Assembly (NCBI GenBank): GCA_026400535.1 | Contig: JAPLOU010000081.1 | Span: 1-60,042 of the forward strand | Length of the DNA stretch: 60,042 nt | Direction of reading: 5' to 3' | Source of the DNA: Hyphomicrobiales bacterium | Lineage (GTDB): Bacteria; Pseudomonadota; Alphaproteobacteria; Rhizobiales; Beijerinckiaceae | Shown: in pieces, positions 16,710 to 24,799 of the stretch | How the letters are laid out: each line of letters opens with the position of its first letter | Position numbering within the stretch: the stretch's first letter is position 1 | Notes under the pieces: model-generated | Told to the model about the DNA's origin: nothing | The model's database searches: none | What the model saw: the letters and a program-made list of their open reading frames with translations, nothing else | Program-made: the position numbers and the translations under genes

Positions 16710-17397
16710 TTCACAAATGTTTAACGCCACCAGACCCAACTCATGCAGATCGTACTAGACACCAAGCCGAATGTTTTTATGTCGCATAGAAAGTTTTAAT
16801 CATGGGTTAACTTTGATTTCTCTTGTCAGTGATCATCGCGGCTCGCCGCCTCGGCTCAAGCGGGCGAGCCGATTGCCGTGATTGTCTTCAAAAGCGCGTT
16901 CAGTGGGCGTTGTCAGGTTCTCGGCCTCTTCCACGGACAGCTTTTTCCGGTTCAAGGAGCTGTACGACAAAGGTGGCGAGATCGAGTGATCTGCATGAGC
17001 GGGCGCACGAACGCCTCGGTCTGCCGTGCGCAGCGCCAGGCCACGGTCGTCCTCAGGCTCGTTCCGCACGCGATGCCGCGCCGTCGGGATGGGTTGACGC
17101 TGGGCTTGATGCAACTTGACCGGCATGCGGGAACTCAAACATGACGGAAGAACACGCCCTCGTGCCATCAACCTGATATCCATGCACCAACACCCCCTGT
17201 GAGACCAGGACATCGACCTGTACTGTCCTTCGGACCGTGATCATCTCTCTGGACGATCTCTTCGGACTTGTGACGCTGTCTCGGCATGGGTCAGATCCTC
17301 CCCGTCGCCATAGGACATCCTTCAAGGTCGACCAGTTCAAGGGGGGTGGATCAAAGACAGCAGCGGAAGGAAAATGCCCCCTGGCCTGGTCGCCTTT
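16710..17397. other. Intergenic stretch with degenerate, unassigned sequence
   Basis: About 690 bp. The first ~110 bp (16710-16820) are AT-rich and probably hold the promoter of the minus-strand TackOD1-GT2-HlyD operon. From about 16830 to 17345 there are several overlapping frames of 80-125 codons on both strands, none with a recognisable domain or ribosome site. It reads like decayed accessory DNA. I cannot name its source. Confidence 0.45.
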
Positions 17398-18336
17398 TCA
17401 ATGACGCGGACCGGCGGCTTCCAGTTTGACATCGAACGACACGAAGCGATCGAACAGCGGTGTTTTGCGATAGAAGTGCCTCTTCTCGAAGCGGCGCTCG
17501 GGCCTGTCGTCCTGCCTGTAATCGAGAAGTCCGAACCACCGAAGAGGACGAAGGACGGTCGCCTCCATCGCGTGGCTGCCTGAGTCCCATGATGATTCCA
17601 GCACGCCGATGATGGGAATCGTGCACATGCGGGTCAGTCGTTCCACCGGTTGCCAGTGGTTGGCGGCGATCGACAGCGACCACAGGACGATGCCGATATC
17701 GCGTTGCGGCCATCCGTGAAGAAAGCCTCGACCGAAATAGCCAAGATCGAGCCGCCAGAGCGCGAGATGAAACAGAACCGCTTGCAGTGCCTTCTGGTTG
17801 GCTTGCTTCAGGAGCTTGCGCCCGGCTGGCGTAATCTTGAGGTGGCCCTGGTCCTGGCGGACCAGCTTGCCCGCTTCGGCAACATGACGAACAAGGAAGA
17901 GCGGCAGGAAATCCGGCTCGTTGATCACCTTGTGGAATCGGAACGCTTCTGTCTTGTCGAACCCGGGCCATGTGAACAGGTCGCACATCTCGGCCACGAC
18001 GCCACGCGACAGGTTGCCGGTCGCCGTCAATTTCAATCCAGGTCCCCCCGCAGCAGCGCGCAACAGGATCAGCGCGTTTCGAGCGATGGCGGACTGCTGG
18101 ATCTCCTCGTCTGTGAGATCGGTGGCAAGCTGGATCGGTTCTGCCGTTGGCGAAGGTCGTTGCCTCAGCGCGTTGAAGCTCTCCTGATCCAGAAGCGTCC
18201 AGGCTGGCTCGATGTTGCCGAGCCAGTTCCTGACCGACGGGTTCTGCAGCATGCCGGGGGCTACCATCTGGCGGAGCTCATGGATCTGGAGCCCGGGGCC
18301 ACTCCGCCGCCGAGCCATTCGTTCAGCTTTGACCAC
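17398..18336 (-). CDS. Hypothetical protein resembling the C-terminal region of plasmid pRiA4b ORF-3-like proteins
   Basis: The protein has 312 residues. Distinctive stretches are GLKLTATGNLSRGVVAEM, DLFTWPGFDKTEAFRFHKVINEPDFLPLFLVRH, WRLDLGYFGRGFLHGWPQRDIGIVLWSLS and FYRKTPLFDRFVSFDVKL. I associate these with the conserved C-terminal region of pRiA4b ORF-3-family proteins carried on rhizobial plasmids and islands; biochemical function is unknown. The chosen start makes its 5' end overlap the recD2 3' end by 76 bp, so the two are probably co-transcribed. A later start (for example MVAPGM) would remove most of the overlap. Confidence 0.6.
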   Translation of the reverse strand: MVKAERMARRRSGPGLQIHELRQMVAPGMLQNPSVRNWLGNIEPAWTLLDQESFNALRQRPSPTAEPIQLATDLTDEEIQQSAIARNALILLRAAAGGPGLKLTATGNLSRGVVAEMCDLFTWPGFDKTEAFRFHKVINEPDFLPLFLVRHVAEAGKLVRQDQGHLKITPAGRKLLKQANQKALQAVLFHLALWRLDLGYFGRGFLHGWPQRDIGIVLWSLSIAANHWQPVERLTRMCTIPIIGVLESSWDSGSHAMEATVLRPLRWFGLLDYRQDDRPERRFEKRHFYRKTPLFDRFVSFDVKLEAAGPRH

Positions 18337-20501
18337 CGCCGGCGTCCGGAGATGTTCTTCACCGCGATGGCGACGGCTTTCTTCTGCCCGACCAGCACGA
18401 CCAGCCGTTTGCCACGGGTGACGCCGGTGTAGAGCAGGTTCCGTTGCAGCATGGCGTAATGCTGCGTCATGACCGGGATGACGACGGCGGGATATTCCGA
18501 CCCCTGGGATTTGTGGATCGTCGCAGCATAGGCCGGCACCAGGGTGTCGAGCTCGCCAAAGCCATAGGTGACGGTGCGGCCGTCGAAGCTGGCGGTGAGC
18601 TCTCCGTCATCCGGATCGACGTCGTCAATATAGCCGATGTCGCCGTTATAGACCTCCTTGTCGTAGTCGTTTTCGATCTGCATGACCTTGTCTCCCGGGG
18701 CGAAGGTCCACCCGAAGCGTTCGACCTTGCGCTCGCCGGCTGGATTCAACGCCTTCTGCAGTTCGATGTTGAGCGAGTGAGCGCCGACACCACCACGGTT
18801 CATGGGGCAAAGGACCTGGATGTCGCGGATCGCATCGAGGCCGAACCGCTGGGGAATGCGGATCTTCACCAGTTCGACGATCCGACGCAAGGCGGTCTCG
18901 GGATCTTCGGCCTGCACAAAGTAAAAATCGCTTTCGCCCTCGGGCCTGGTGAGGTCCGGGATCAATCCCTGGTTGATCGTGTGCGCGCCGGTGATGATGC
19001 GGCTGTGCGCCGCCTGCCGGAATATCTCGGTCAGGCGCACGACCGGGAGGGCGCCGGATGCGATGATATCGGCGAGGATCTGGCCCGGGCCGACGGACGG
19101 AAGCTGATCGATGTCGCCAACGATCAGCAAAGCCGCGTTGTCGGGCAACGCCTTGAGGAGTGCCTGCATCAACATGACGTCGACCATCGAGGTCTCGTCC
19201 ACGACGAGAAGGTCGCAGTCGAGCGGGTTGTCCGGGCCGCGCTTGAAGCCGCCCCCCTTGGGATCAACCTCGAGCAGCCGGTGGATGGTCCTGGCCTCGA
19301 AGCCTGTCGCTTCAGTCATTCGTTTGGCGGCGCGGCCCGTTGGCGCGCAAAGCAGCAGGTTCGTTCCCTTGGCCGCCAGGATCCGCAGAATCGAATTGAC
19401 GATGGTGGTCTTGCCCACGCCGGGCCCGCCGGTGATGACCATCGTCTTCGACAGAAGGGCCAGTCGGATCGCAGCGAGCTGCGTCTCGGCAAGTTTCAGG
19501 CCAGTCTTCTGCTCGATCCAGGGCAGCGCTTTGTCCGGGTCGATAAAGGGCCAGGGCAAGGTGCCATTGACCAGGCGCAGGAGCCGCTCGGCGATGACCT
19601 TCTCAGCCCGATGAAGCCCGGCGAGAAAGATGCAGGCCGTCTCGCCCACGGTGTCGGCGATGACCGTGCCGTCGGCGAGTTCGAGATCCATTGCGGTCTG
19701 AACAAGCCCCTTGTCGACCTCGAGCAAGTCGACGGCGAGCGGCACCAGTTCCTCAACAGGCAGGCCACAATGGCCCTCGTCCATGGCCTCGGTGAGGGCA
19801 TGGGAGATCCCGGCGCGCACCCGGATCATGGCTGTTTTCTCGATGCCGAGCTTCATGGCGATCGTGTCGGCAGTCTTGAATCCGATGCCCCGGATGTCTC
19901 TCGCAAGCCGATAGGGGTTCTCGGTCATGATCTGGACGGCGTCGACGCCGTAGGTCTTGTAGATCCTGACGGCGCGGGCGGTGCCGACCGTATGGCTGTG
20001 CAGGAAGACCATGATCTCGCGGACGATCTTCTGTTCGGCCCAGGCATCGGTGATGCGCCTGGCGCGCACCTCGCCAATCCCCGTCACCTCGCGCAGCCGG
20101 TCGGGCTCGGCCTCAATGATGTCGAACACCGTCTCGCCAAAGGCCTTGACCATCTTCTTGGCATAGACGGGGCCGATTCCGCGGATCAGGCCGGAGCCAA
20201 GGTATTTCTCGATGCCGTCGATCGACGTCGGCGCGGAGGTGCGCAGGAAGTGTGCCTTGAATTGCTGGCCATGGGTGCGGTCGTTGATCCACTCCCCGGA
20301 TGCGGTGACCCACTCGCCGGCGGCGATCGTCGCTGCGTGACCCACGGTCGTCACCAGATCTCGATGGCCGCGCGCCTTGATGCGCAGAACACAGAAGCCG
20401 TTGTCGCCATTATGGTACGTGACGCGCTCGACCAGACCGGCGAGGACTTCCCGGTCGGATGTCTTGGTCTGATCGTTCGACGGGCGCGATGCCTGGCTCA
20501 A
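18261..20501 (-). CDS. recD2: SF1B DNA helicase RecD2 (RecD/TraA family)
   Basis: The protein has 746 residues from a TTG at 20501; the frame is open to 20792 but the extra residues have no RecD2 character. An N-terminal OB-like region (GLVERVTYHNGDNGFCVLRIKARG) is followed by helix-hairpin-helix repeats (RGIGPVYAKKM, TGIGEVRARRI, RGIGFKTADTIA). The helicase core has Walker A GGPGVGKTT near residues 358-366, Walker B LLVVDETSMVD, GDIDQLPSVGPGQ and the C-terminal YAATIHKSQGSEYPAVVIP with LLYTGVTRGKR. RecD2 is a 5'-3' helicase without RecBC. This version is common on alphaproteobacterial chromosomes and plasmids. Its partner gene and a truncated antitoxin nearby suggest a mobile-element origin. 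Confidence 0.92.
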   Translation of the reverse strand: MSQASRPSNDQTKTSDREVLAGLVERVTYHNGDNGFCVLRIKARGHRDLVTTVGHAATIAAGEWVTASGEWINDRTHGQQFKAHFLRTSAPTSIDGIEKYLGSGLIRGIGPVYAKKMVKAFGETVFDIIEAEPDRLREVTGIGEVRARRITDAWAEQKIVREIMVFLHSHTVGTARAVRIYKTYGVDAVQIMTENPYRLARDIRGIGFKTADTIAMKLGIEKTAMIRVRAGISHALTEAMDEGHCGLPVEELVPLAVDLLEVDKGLVQTAMDLELADGTVIADTVGETACIFLAGLHRAEKVIAERLLRLVNGTLPWPFIDPDKALPWIEQKTGLKLAETQLAAIRLALLSKTMVITGGPGVGKTTIVNSILRILAAKGTNLLLCAPTGRAAKRMTEATGFEARTIHRLLEVDPKGGGFKRGPDNPLDCDLLVVDETSMVDVMLMQALLKALPDNAALLIVGDIDQLPSVGPGQILADIIASGALPVVRLTEIFRQAAHSRIITGAHTINQGLIPDLTRPEGESDFYFVQAEDPETALRRIVELVKIRIPQRFGLDAIRDIQVLCPMNRGGVGAHSLNIELQKALNPAGERKVERFGWTFAPGDKVMQIENDYDKEVYNGDIGYIDDVDPDDGELTASFDGRTVTYGFGELDTLVPAYAATIHKSQGSEYPAVVIPVMTQHYAMLQRNLLYTGVTRGKRLVVLVGQKKAVAIAVKNISGRRRWSKLNEWLGGGVAPGSRSMSSARW

Positions 20502-20849
20502 GCCACAGCCCCTCTCGCGCGCCAATCCCAGCGCAACTCGAACCTGCCCGGCCGCAAGAACGGCGGATGTGCAGGTTGCGGATGCGGGCCGTGAAGAACC
20601 ATACGAAGCGATAGCAGGCGCGGTCGCCAACGACGACTGCCGAGGCTTGGCGCTGGTCGCCCAGACATTGCGGGAGGCTTCCAGATGCTGGTCAAAAGGC
20701 CTTACCTGATGCTTTTCCTCGTTGGACCTGATCAGCCGGCGAGCACGGTTGACCATGGATAGATAGCATCCGCAATCGGGTCGGTGCGTCAATTTTCGTG
20801 TGCGGATTCATGTCGTATGAGAGAAGACTGTCATGAACAAGGTGGTTCC

Positions 20850-21101
20850 ATGCCCCTTGCCCGGAGCGACAACGGCCGCATTGAATTGTGGCTGCGCCCC
20901 GAGGACAAAGCGATGCTCACGCATGCAGCGTCGCTGCGGCGGCTTGATCTGACCGGCTGCATTCTCGGCGCAGTGTTGCCGGAGGCCGAGGCGGATATCG
21001 CCGAAGCCGCGCGGTTCACAATGTGGCTGCCGCGGCTCATTGCGGTTTGCGCTCTGATATCAGACTATGTCCCGACAAAAGCACGGGAAGGAAGACCATG
21101 A
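20850..21101 (+). pseudogene. Truncated DUF1778 (TacA-type) antitoxin
   Basis: The 83-residue frame begins PLARSDNGRIELWLRPEDKAML, then AASLRRLDLTGCILGAVLPEAE, the ribbon-helix-helix part of DUF1778 antitoxins that normally pair with a GNAT toxin. After AEAARF the sequence leaves the family and runs on as unrelated residues to the stop. No GNAT toxin gene follows; the next gene is an MBL hydrolase whose ATG overlaps this stop (ATGA). The antitoxin is probably a fragment left by a deletion or insertion that removed its C-terminus and the toxin. Confidence 0.7.
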
Positions 21102-22012
21102 TTCTAGACCGAAGGGGAGCCGTTCTCGGAGCAACGCTGCTGGGAGGCGCGTTGCTCAGCAGCAGAATTCTGCCTGGGTCCGCACACGCGCAGCCAGCAT
21201 CCGCACGTCTGACGACGATCCTCGACGGCGGATTTTCCGTGGCCGTAACATCGGCAGCGGCCAATCGTGATCCTAAGCAGATCCGGGAACTGCTGCAGGC
21301 TGCAGGTCATCCAACTGATTCAGCATCCACCGTGCTGAACGTCTCACTTGTCCGGCGCGGGAGCGATGTGATCCTCTTCGATTGCGGGGCGGGAAAGAAC
21401 TTCGTGCCAGGGACGGGAAAGCTGCTCGACGGTCTGACGGCAGCGGGCGTGGATCCCGATGATGTGACGCATGTCGTCTTCACCCATGCGCACCCCGACC
21501 ACCTCTGGGGTGCGCTCGACGACTTCGACACTCCGGCCTTCCCGAAAGCCCGATATCACGTGCCAGCCGCAGAATGGGATGACTGGTTCGCCACCGATGT
21601 CTACCAGCGCCTGCCGGAGGACCGGCACTCGTTCGCTGCCGGTGCACAGCGCATCCTGAAAGTGCTCGAACCGGTGACGAAGCGGTTCAAGCCGGGCAGC
21701 GAGCCTGTGCCGGGCGTTCTTGCCGTTGCTGCCCCGGGGCATACGGCGGGTCATTGCGCCTTCGAGCTCATGGCTGATGGCAGCCCGACGCTGATCGGCG
21801 GAGACGCGATGACGCATCCCGTCATTTCGTTCCTGCGTCCGGACTGGCCGGGTGGCTTCGACGCCGATCCGGCGCAGGCCGCCATCACGCGGAAAGCGCT
21901 GCTCGATCGTGCCGCTACGGATCGCCTCAGACTGGTGGGCTACCACCTGCCCAACGGCGGAGCCGGCTATGTCGAACGCACGGGAGCGGCCTATCGCTTC
22001 GTTCAGGGGTGA
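21098..22012 (+). CDS. Exported MBL-fold metallo-hydrolase
   Basis: The protein has 304 residues. The N-terminus ILDRRGAVLGATLLGGALLSS, ending near SAHAQ, is a Tat-like signal peptide. The metal-binding motif is THAHPDHLWG, with further ligands at APGHTAGHC and GGDAMTH, typical of the MBL superfamily (quorum-quenching-lactonase-like and sulfur-associated periplasmic hydrolases). The start at 21098 has GGAAGGAAG just upstream. It lies next to a YeeE/YedE transporter and the sox genes, so a role in sulfur metabolism is possible; the substrate is not known. Convergent with yeeE, with only 2 bp between stops. Confidence 0.85.
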   Translation: MILDRRGAVLGATLLGGALLSSRILPGSAHAQPASARLTTILDGGFSVAVTSAAANRDPKQIRELLQAAGHPTDSASTVLNVSLVRRGSDVILFDCGAGKNFVPGTGKLLDGLTAAGVDPDDVTHVVFTHAHPDHLWGALDDFDTPAFPKARYHVPAAEWDDWFATDVYQRLPEDRHSFAAGAQRILKVLEPVTKRFKPGSEPVPGVLAVAAPGHTAGHCAFELMADGSPTLIGGDAMTHPVISFLRPDWPGGFDADPAQAAITRKALLDRAATDRLRLVGYHLPNGGAGYVERTGAAYRFVQG

Positions 22013-22014
22013 CG

Positions 22015-23106
22015 TCACCCGGCCGGCCGGCGGAGCCATCGGCGCCAGAGTTCTCGGATCAGGTGTGTCGGCGTCCCCTCGACGAGGATGGCGACCCCGA
22101 TCCGCGCCCCGACAAGAATTCCGATGATCGCAATCGGCCAACTGACGGCGCCAAGGGATGCTGCCGACAGTCCCTGTCCGATCGTGCAGCCGCCTGCCAG
22201 CACGCCGCCCGCGCCCATCAGGACAGCCCCGATAAGGTGGCGCCGCATCTCGTAGTGATCGTCGAACGCCTCCCAGCGGAACTCGTCCAGGGCCAGCGCC
22301 GCCGCGAAGGCGCCGACGACCACGCCAGCAACGCTCATAACGCCGAAATCGAACCAATCCCGGCCGCCGAGAACGATGCTGAACACACCGCGTGCGACGG
22401 GAGCAACGAACGTGAGGCTCTGCACGCGCGTCGGTGAAAACGGATCGACGAGGACCGCCGTCACGAGCCAGCCAGCGACCACCCCGCAGCCGAGCGCCCC
22501 GCCAGCCACGAGCAAACGCGGAGCCTTCCTCAGCCTGCGATCGGAGACGACGAGCGTCAGGAGGACACCGACGATGGCGATCACGACAACAAGACGCAGC
22601 GACAGGCCGCTCAAGCCTTCCATGGTTTCGATGAGGCCCGCGGGATGGCTGCCCGGCATTGCAACGGATGCCGATTCGATCACGCCGATGCGGAACGGCG
22701 CCAGGATGCCACGCAGGAAGGCATAGGCGGCAGCCGCATAGGTAAGGATCACCACGAAAGCGCGCAGATCCCCGCCGCCGAGGCGCACCAGGGATCCGAA
22801 TCCGCAAGTTCCGACAAGCGCCATCCCGAGCCCGAACATGACCCCGCCGACCGCGATGGAAAGGACGGCACTCCGGGCAGGGATATAAGGGGTCTCAGTC
22901 GGCAACAGCGCGCCGGAAAAGATCAGCGCCTGGGTGCCTGCCAGCGCCAGCGCCAGCGCCAGGCCGAAGGTCTTCAGTCTTCTGTAGTCGCCTCCCTCAA
23001 GCGCATCCTCGATCGCGCCGAAAGAGCAGAGCCTGGCACGCCGGACGAGATAGCCAAGGACCATCCCGATCGCCAGTCCAGCCAATGGCGCGATGTAGGA
23101 CGACAT
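22015..23106 (-). CDS. YeeE/YedE-family (TsuA-like) sulfur-compound transporter
   Basis: The protein has 363 residues with about nine hydrophobic helices. It carries the family's conserved short cysteine motifs in membrane loops: RRARLCSFGAIEDAL, LVGTCGFGSLVRLGGGDLRAF and LAGGCTIGQGLSAAS. In TsuA these cysteines relay thiosulfate across the membrane; other relatives serve selenium or sulfide-related ions. The ATG at 23106 is 16 bp after the stop of the ArsR-type regulator, so it belongs to that minus-strand operon (soxS-like, arsR-like, yeeE). It probably imports thiosulfate or a related sulfur species. Confidence 0.88.
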   Translation of the reverse strand: MSSYIAPLAGLAIGMVLGYLVRRARLCSFGAIEDALEGGDYRRLKTFGLALALALAGTQALIFSGALLPTETPYIPARSAVLSIAVGGVMFGLGMALVGTCGFGSLVRLGGGDLRAFVVILTYAAAAYAFLRGILAPFRIGVIESASVAMPGSHPAGLIETMEGLSGLSLRLVVVIAIVGVLLTLVVSDRRLRKAPRLLVAGGALGCGVVAGWLVTAVLVDPFSPTRVQSLTFVAPVARGVFSIVLGGRDWFDFGVMSVAGVVVGAFAAALALDEFRWEAFDDHYEMRRHLIGAVLMGAGGVLAGGCTIGQGLSAASLGAVSWPIAIIGILVGARIGVAILVEGTPTHLIRELWRRWLRRPAG

Positions 23107-23122
23107 CGTTGATTTTATATGG

Positions 23123-23527
23123 TCAGCTTCGCGGGCCGAAGCGCCCTGCACTCGGCTTCGTGCCGGATCCGCAGAAGATGTCGTATACGACTGCGATCAT
23201 GCGCCGGACATCTTCTGTCGCGATCGAGTAGACCACCGCCTTGCCCTCCCGTTGGGCCGTCACGAGGCCGTCGAGTCGAAGCCTCGCCAGCTGTTGCGAG
23301 ACGGCGGACTGGCGCATAGACAGGATGCTCTCGAGTTCGCCCACGGAGCGCGGGCCCTCCGAGAGCAGGCAAAGGAGAAGGAGCCTGTTCTCGTGCGATA
23401 GCGCCTTCAGGAAGTCACTTGCGCGGCGCGCGTTGCGCATGAGTTGGTCAAGTTCAGGAGAAAACTCCGCATCCGAGCGAAGCTCGGATTCGACGGTCAC
23501 CGACAGAGCCTGAGTGGAGGACGTCAC
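23123..23527 (-). CDS. ArsR-family persulfide-sensing repressor (BigR/SqrR-like)
   Basis: The protein has 134 residues. Winged helix: LKALSHENRLLLLCLLSEGPRSVGELESILSMRQSAVSQQLARLRLDGLVTAQREGKAVVYSI. It has exactly two cysteines, C53 in the helix after LSHENR and C119 in VVYDIFCGSG. Their 66-residue spacing matches the dithiol pair of BigR and SqrR, which form a tetrasulfide link with sulfane sulfur and release DNA. It overlaps the soxS-like gene (ATGA) and precedes yeeE. It likely represses this operon, and perhaps divergent soxV, in response to reduced sulfur. Confidence 0.88.
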   Translation of the reverse strand: MTSSTQALSVTVESELRSDAEFSPELDQLMRNARRASDFLKALSHENRLLLLCLLSEGPRSVGELESILSMRQSAVSQQLARLRLDGLVTAQREGKAVVYSIATEDVRRMIAVVYDIFCGSGTKPSAGRFGPRS

Positions 23528-23892
23528 GGTCTTGTATCCTTGTGTTCGGCCAGCATCTTGTCGAGCATGCCCCAGAAAGTCGCGTCATTCATGTAGCCGG
23601 TGATCCGGCCGATCTCCTTGCGATCTTTCAACAATACGAAGGTGGGCGTGAAACGGACTGGCAGGTCGAGTGAAACATTCTTCGGCTGGCCATCATCGAG
23701 ACTGACTTTGACCAGCGGCGCTTCACTGCCCGCGGACGTCTTGCCGTAGACAGGCATTACCTCCCGCTCGAAACGAACACACCAGGGACAGCCGCTCCTG
23801 TCGACAAAAAGCAACTCAAACGGCGACCCGGCTCGCGCAGAGCCAAAGGCGGAGACAAGCAGGAACAGCGACAACGCCAATGGTTTGAACAT
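23524..23892 (-). CDS. SoxS-like periplasmic thioredoxin
   Basis: The 122-residue protein has a signal peptide (about 1-21) and a thioredoxin active site GCPWC (C35, C38) near the N-terminus of the mature protein. The fold is completed by RFTPTFVLLKDRKEIGRITGY, with the cis-proline in FTPT. SoxS of Paracoccus is a periplasmic thiol reductase that keeps SoxYZ active. The divergent gene encodes a CcdA/SoxV-like electron carrier, the natural partner that would keep this protein reduced. First gene of the minus-strand operon with the ArsR-type regulator. Confidence 0.82.
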   Translation of the reverse strand: MFKPLALSLFLLVSAFGSARAGSPFELLFVDRSGCPWCVRFEREVMPVYGKTSAGSEAPLVKVSLDDGQPKNVSLDLPVRFTPTFVLLKDRKEIGRITGYMNDATFWGMLDKMLAEHKDTRP

Positions 23893-23908
23893 CGCTCATA
23901 TATATCCT

Positions 23909-23918
23909 TATTCGAATA
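23909..23918. promoter_or_regulatory. Candidate operator in the soxS/soxV divergent intergenic region
   Basis: TATTCGAATA is a perfect 10-bp palindrome lying 17 bp upstream of the soxS-like start, inside an AT-rich stretch (23895-23930). Position and AT content fit a site for the ArsR-type sulfur sensor encoded next door. The palindrome is short, so the call is tentative. Confidence 0.45.
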
Positions 23919-24015
23919 TTTATGCTAGGCTACCGCTTTGAAAAGTGGTTTTCATCAGACGAGTTCCCGGACGAGGGGATCCGTCGATGAAAGGCAGGGC
24001 GCAGCACCTGGGGGG

Positions 24016-24753
24016 ATGTTGATGGTGGGCGTGACGTGGATGGGAGCCGGCCTTGCCGGGCTGGTCTCGTTCCTCTCGCCCTGCATCCTGCCGCTTGTGC
24101 CCGCCTTCATGGCCTTCGTGACGGGTGTTTCACCCGACGAACTCAAGATCATGTCGCGTCTCCAGCGCCTTCAACGTGTCGGGCCGCGCGCGCTCGCCTT
24201 CGTGGCAGGGCTTGGTGCCGTCTTTGTTTCACTGGGGGCCACCGCGACCACGGCAGGCCGCGCCATCTCGATCCACTTTGACACGCTGGCGGTCGCGGCC
24301 GGGTTGCTTCTGGTTGCGCTCGGGCTGCACATGCTCGGCCTCTTGCGCCTGCCGCTGTTGCTGCGGGAGTGGCGGCTTGGTGACCGGCTCAAGCCCGATG
24401 GTGTCATCGGCGCCTTTGTTGTCGGCCTCGCCTTCGGCTTTGGCTGGACGCCCTGTGTCGGCCCTGTTCTTGCTGCCATCCTGCTCGTGGCGTCGCAGCA
24501 GGCAAGCGCATCGGAGGGCGCCTTGCTCCTGCTCGCCTACGCTGCCGGAATGGGCGTGCCATTCCTGCTCGTTGCGGCATTCCTGGCCGAGGCTTCAGGG
24601 ACGTTTGCGTCCCTGAGCCGTCACGCATGGCTGGCTGAAAGCATGGCCGGCATCATCATCCTGATAACCGGCGTTCTCATCGCCAGCGGCTGGATGGGAC
24701 CACTGGCCACGTACCTCTACACAACCTTTCCGGTGTTTCAGGTCATCGGTTGA
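24016..24753 (+). CDS. soxV: CcdA/SoxV-like membrane thiol-electron transporter
   Basis: The protein has 245 residues and six hydrophobic helices. The two redox cysteines are in place: C23 in LSPCILPLVPAF and C147 in GWTPCVGPVLAA, the pair used by CcdA/DsbD-beta to move reducing equivalents from cytosolic thioredoxin to the periplasm. The ATG at 24016 follows a GGGGGG run; the frame is also open from a TTG at 23938, but those residues are not membrane-like. Divergent from the SoxS-like thioredoxin, which it probably reduces. Confidence 0.87.
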   Translation: MLMVGVTWMGAGLAGLVSFLSPCILPLVPAFMAFVTGVSPDELKIMSRLQRLQRVGPRALAFVAGLGAVFVSLGATATTAGRAISIHFDTLAVAAGLLLVALGLHMLGLLRLPLLLREWRLGDRLKPDGVIGAFVVGLAFGFGWTPCVGPVLAAILLVASQQASASEGALLLLAYAAGMGVPFLLVAAFLAEASGTFASLSRHAWLAESMAGIIILITGVLIASGWMGPLATYLYTTFPVFQVIG

Positions 24754-24799
24754 TCCGAACTCCCTGACCAATCGGTCCAGTTTCGGATGCACGGCGGTC

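Noticed and set aside
17114..17200. Weak similarity to 51220-51300 on the same strand.
   Set aside because: Identity by eye is only about 60 percent with shifts, and neither side has a recognisable domain; a real alignment would be needed to claim a repeat.
18444..20594. A 716-codon open frame on the plus strand.
   Set aside because: It is antisense to recD2 along its whole length, has no recognisable motif, and long antisense frames are expected in GC-rich coding DNA.
20600..20792. An N-terminal extension of RecD2 starting at 20792.
   Set aside because: The extra residues are not RecD2-like and the family start fits the TTG at 20501.
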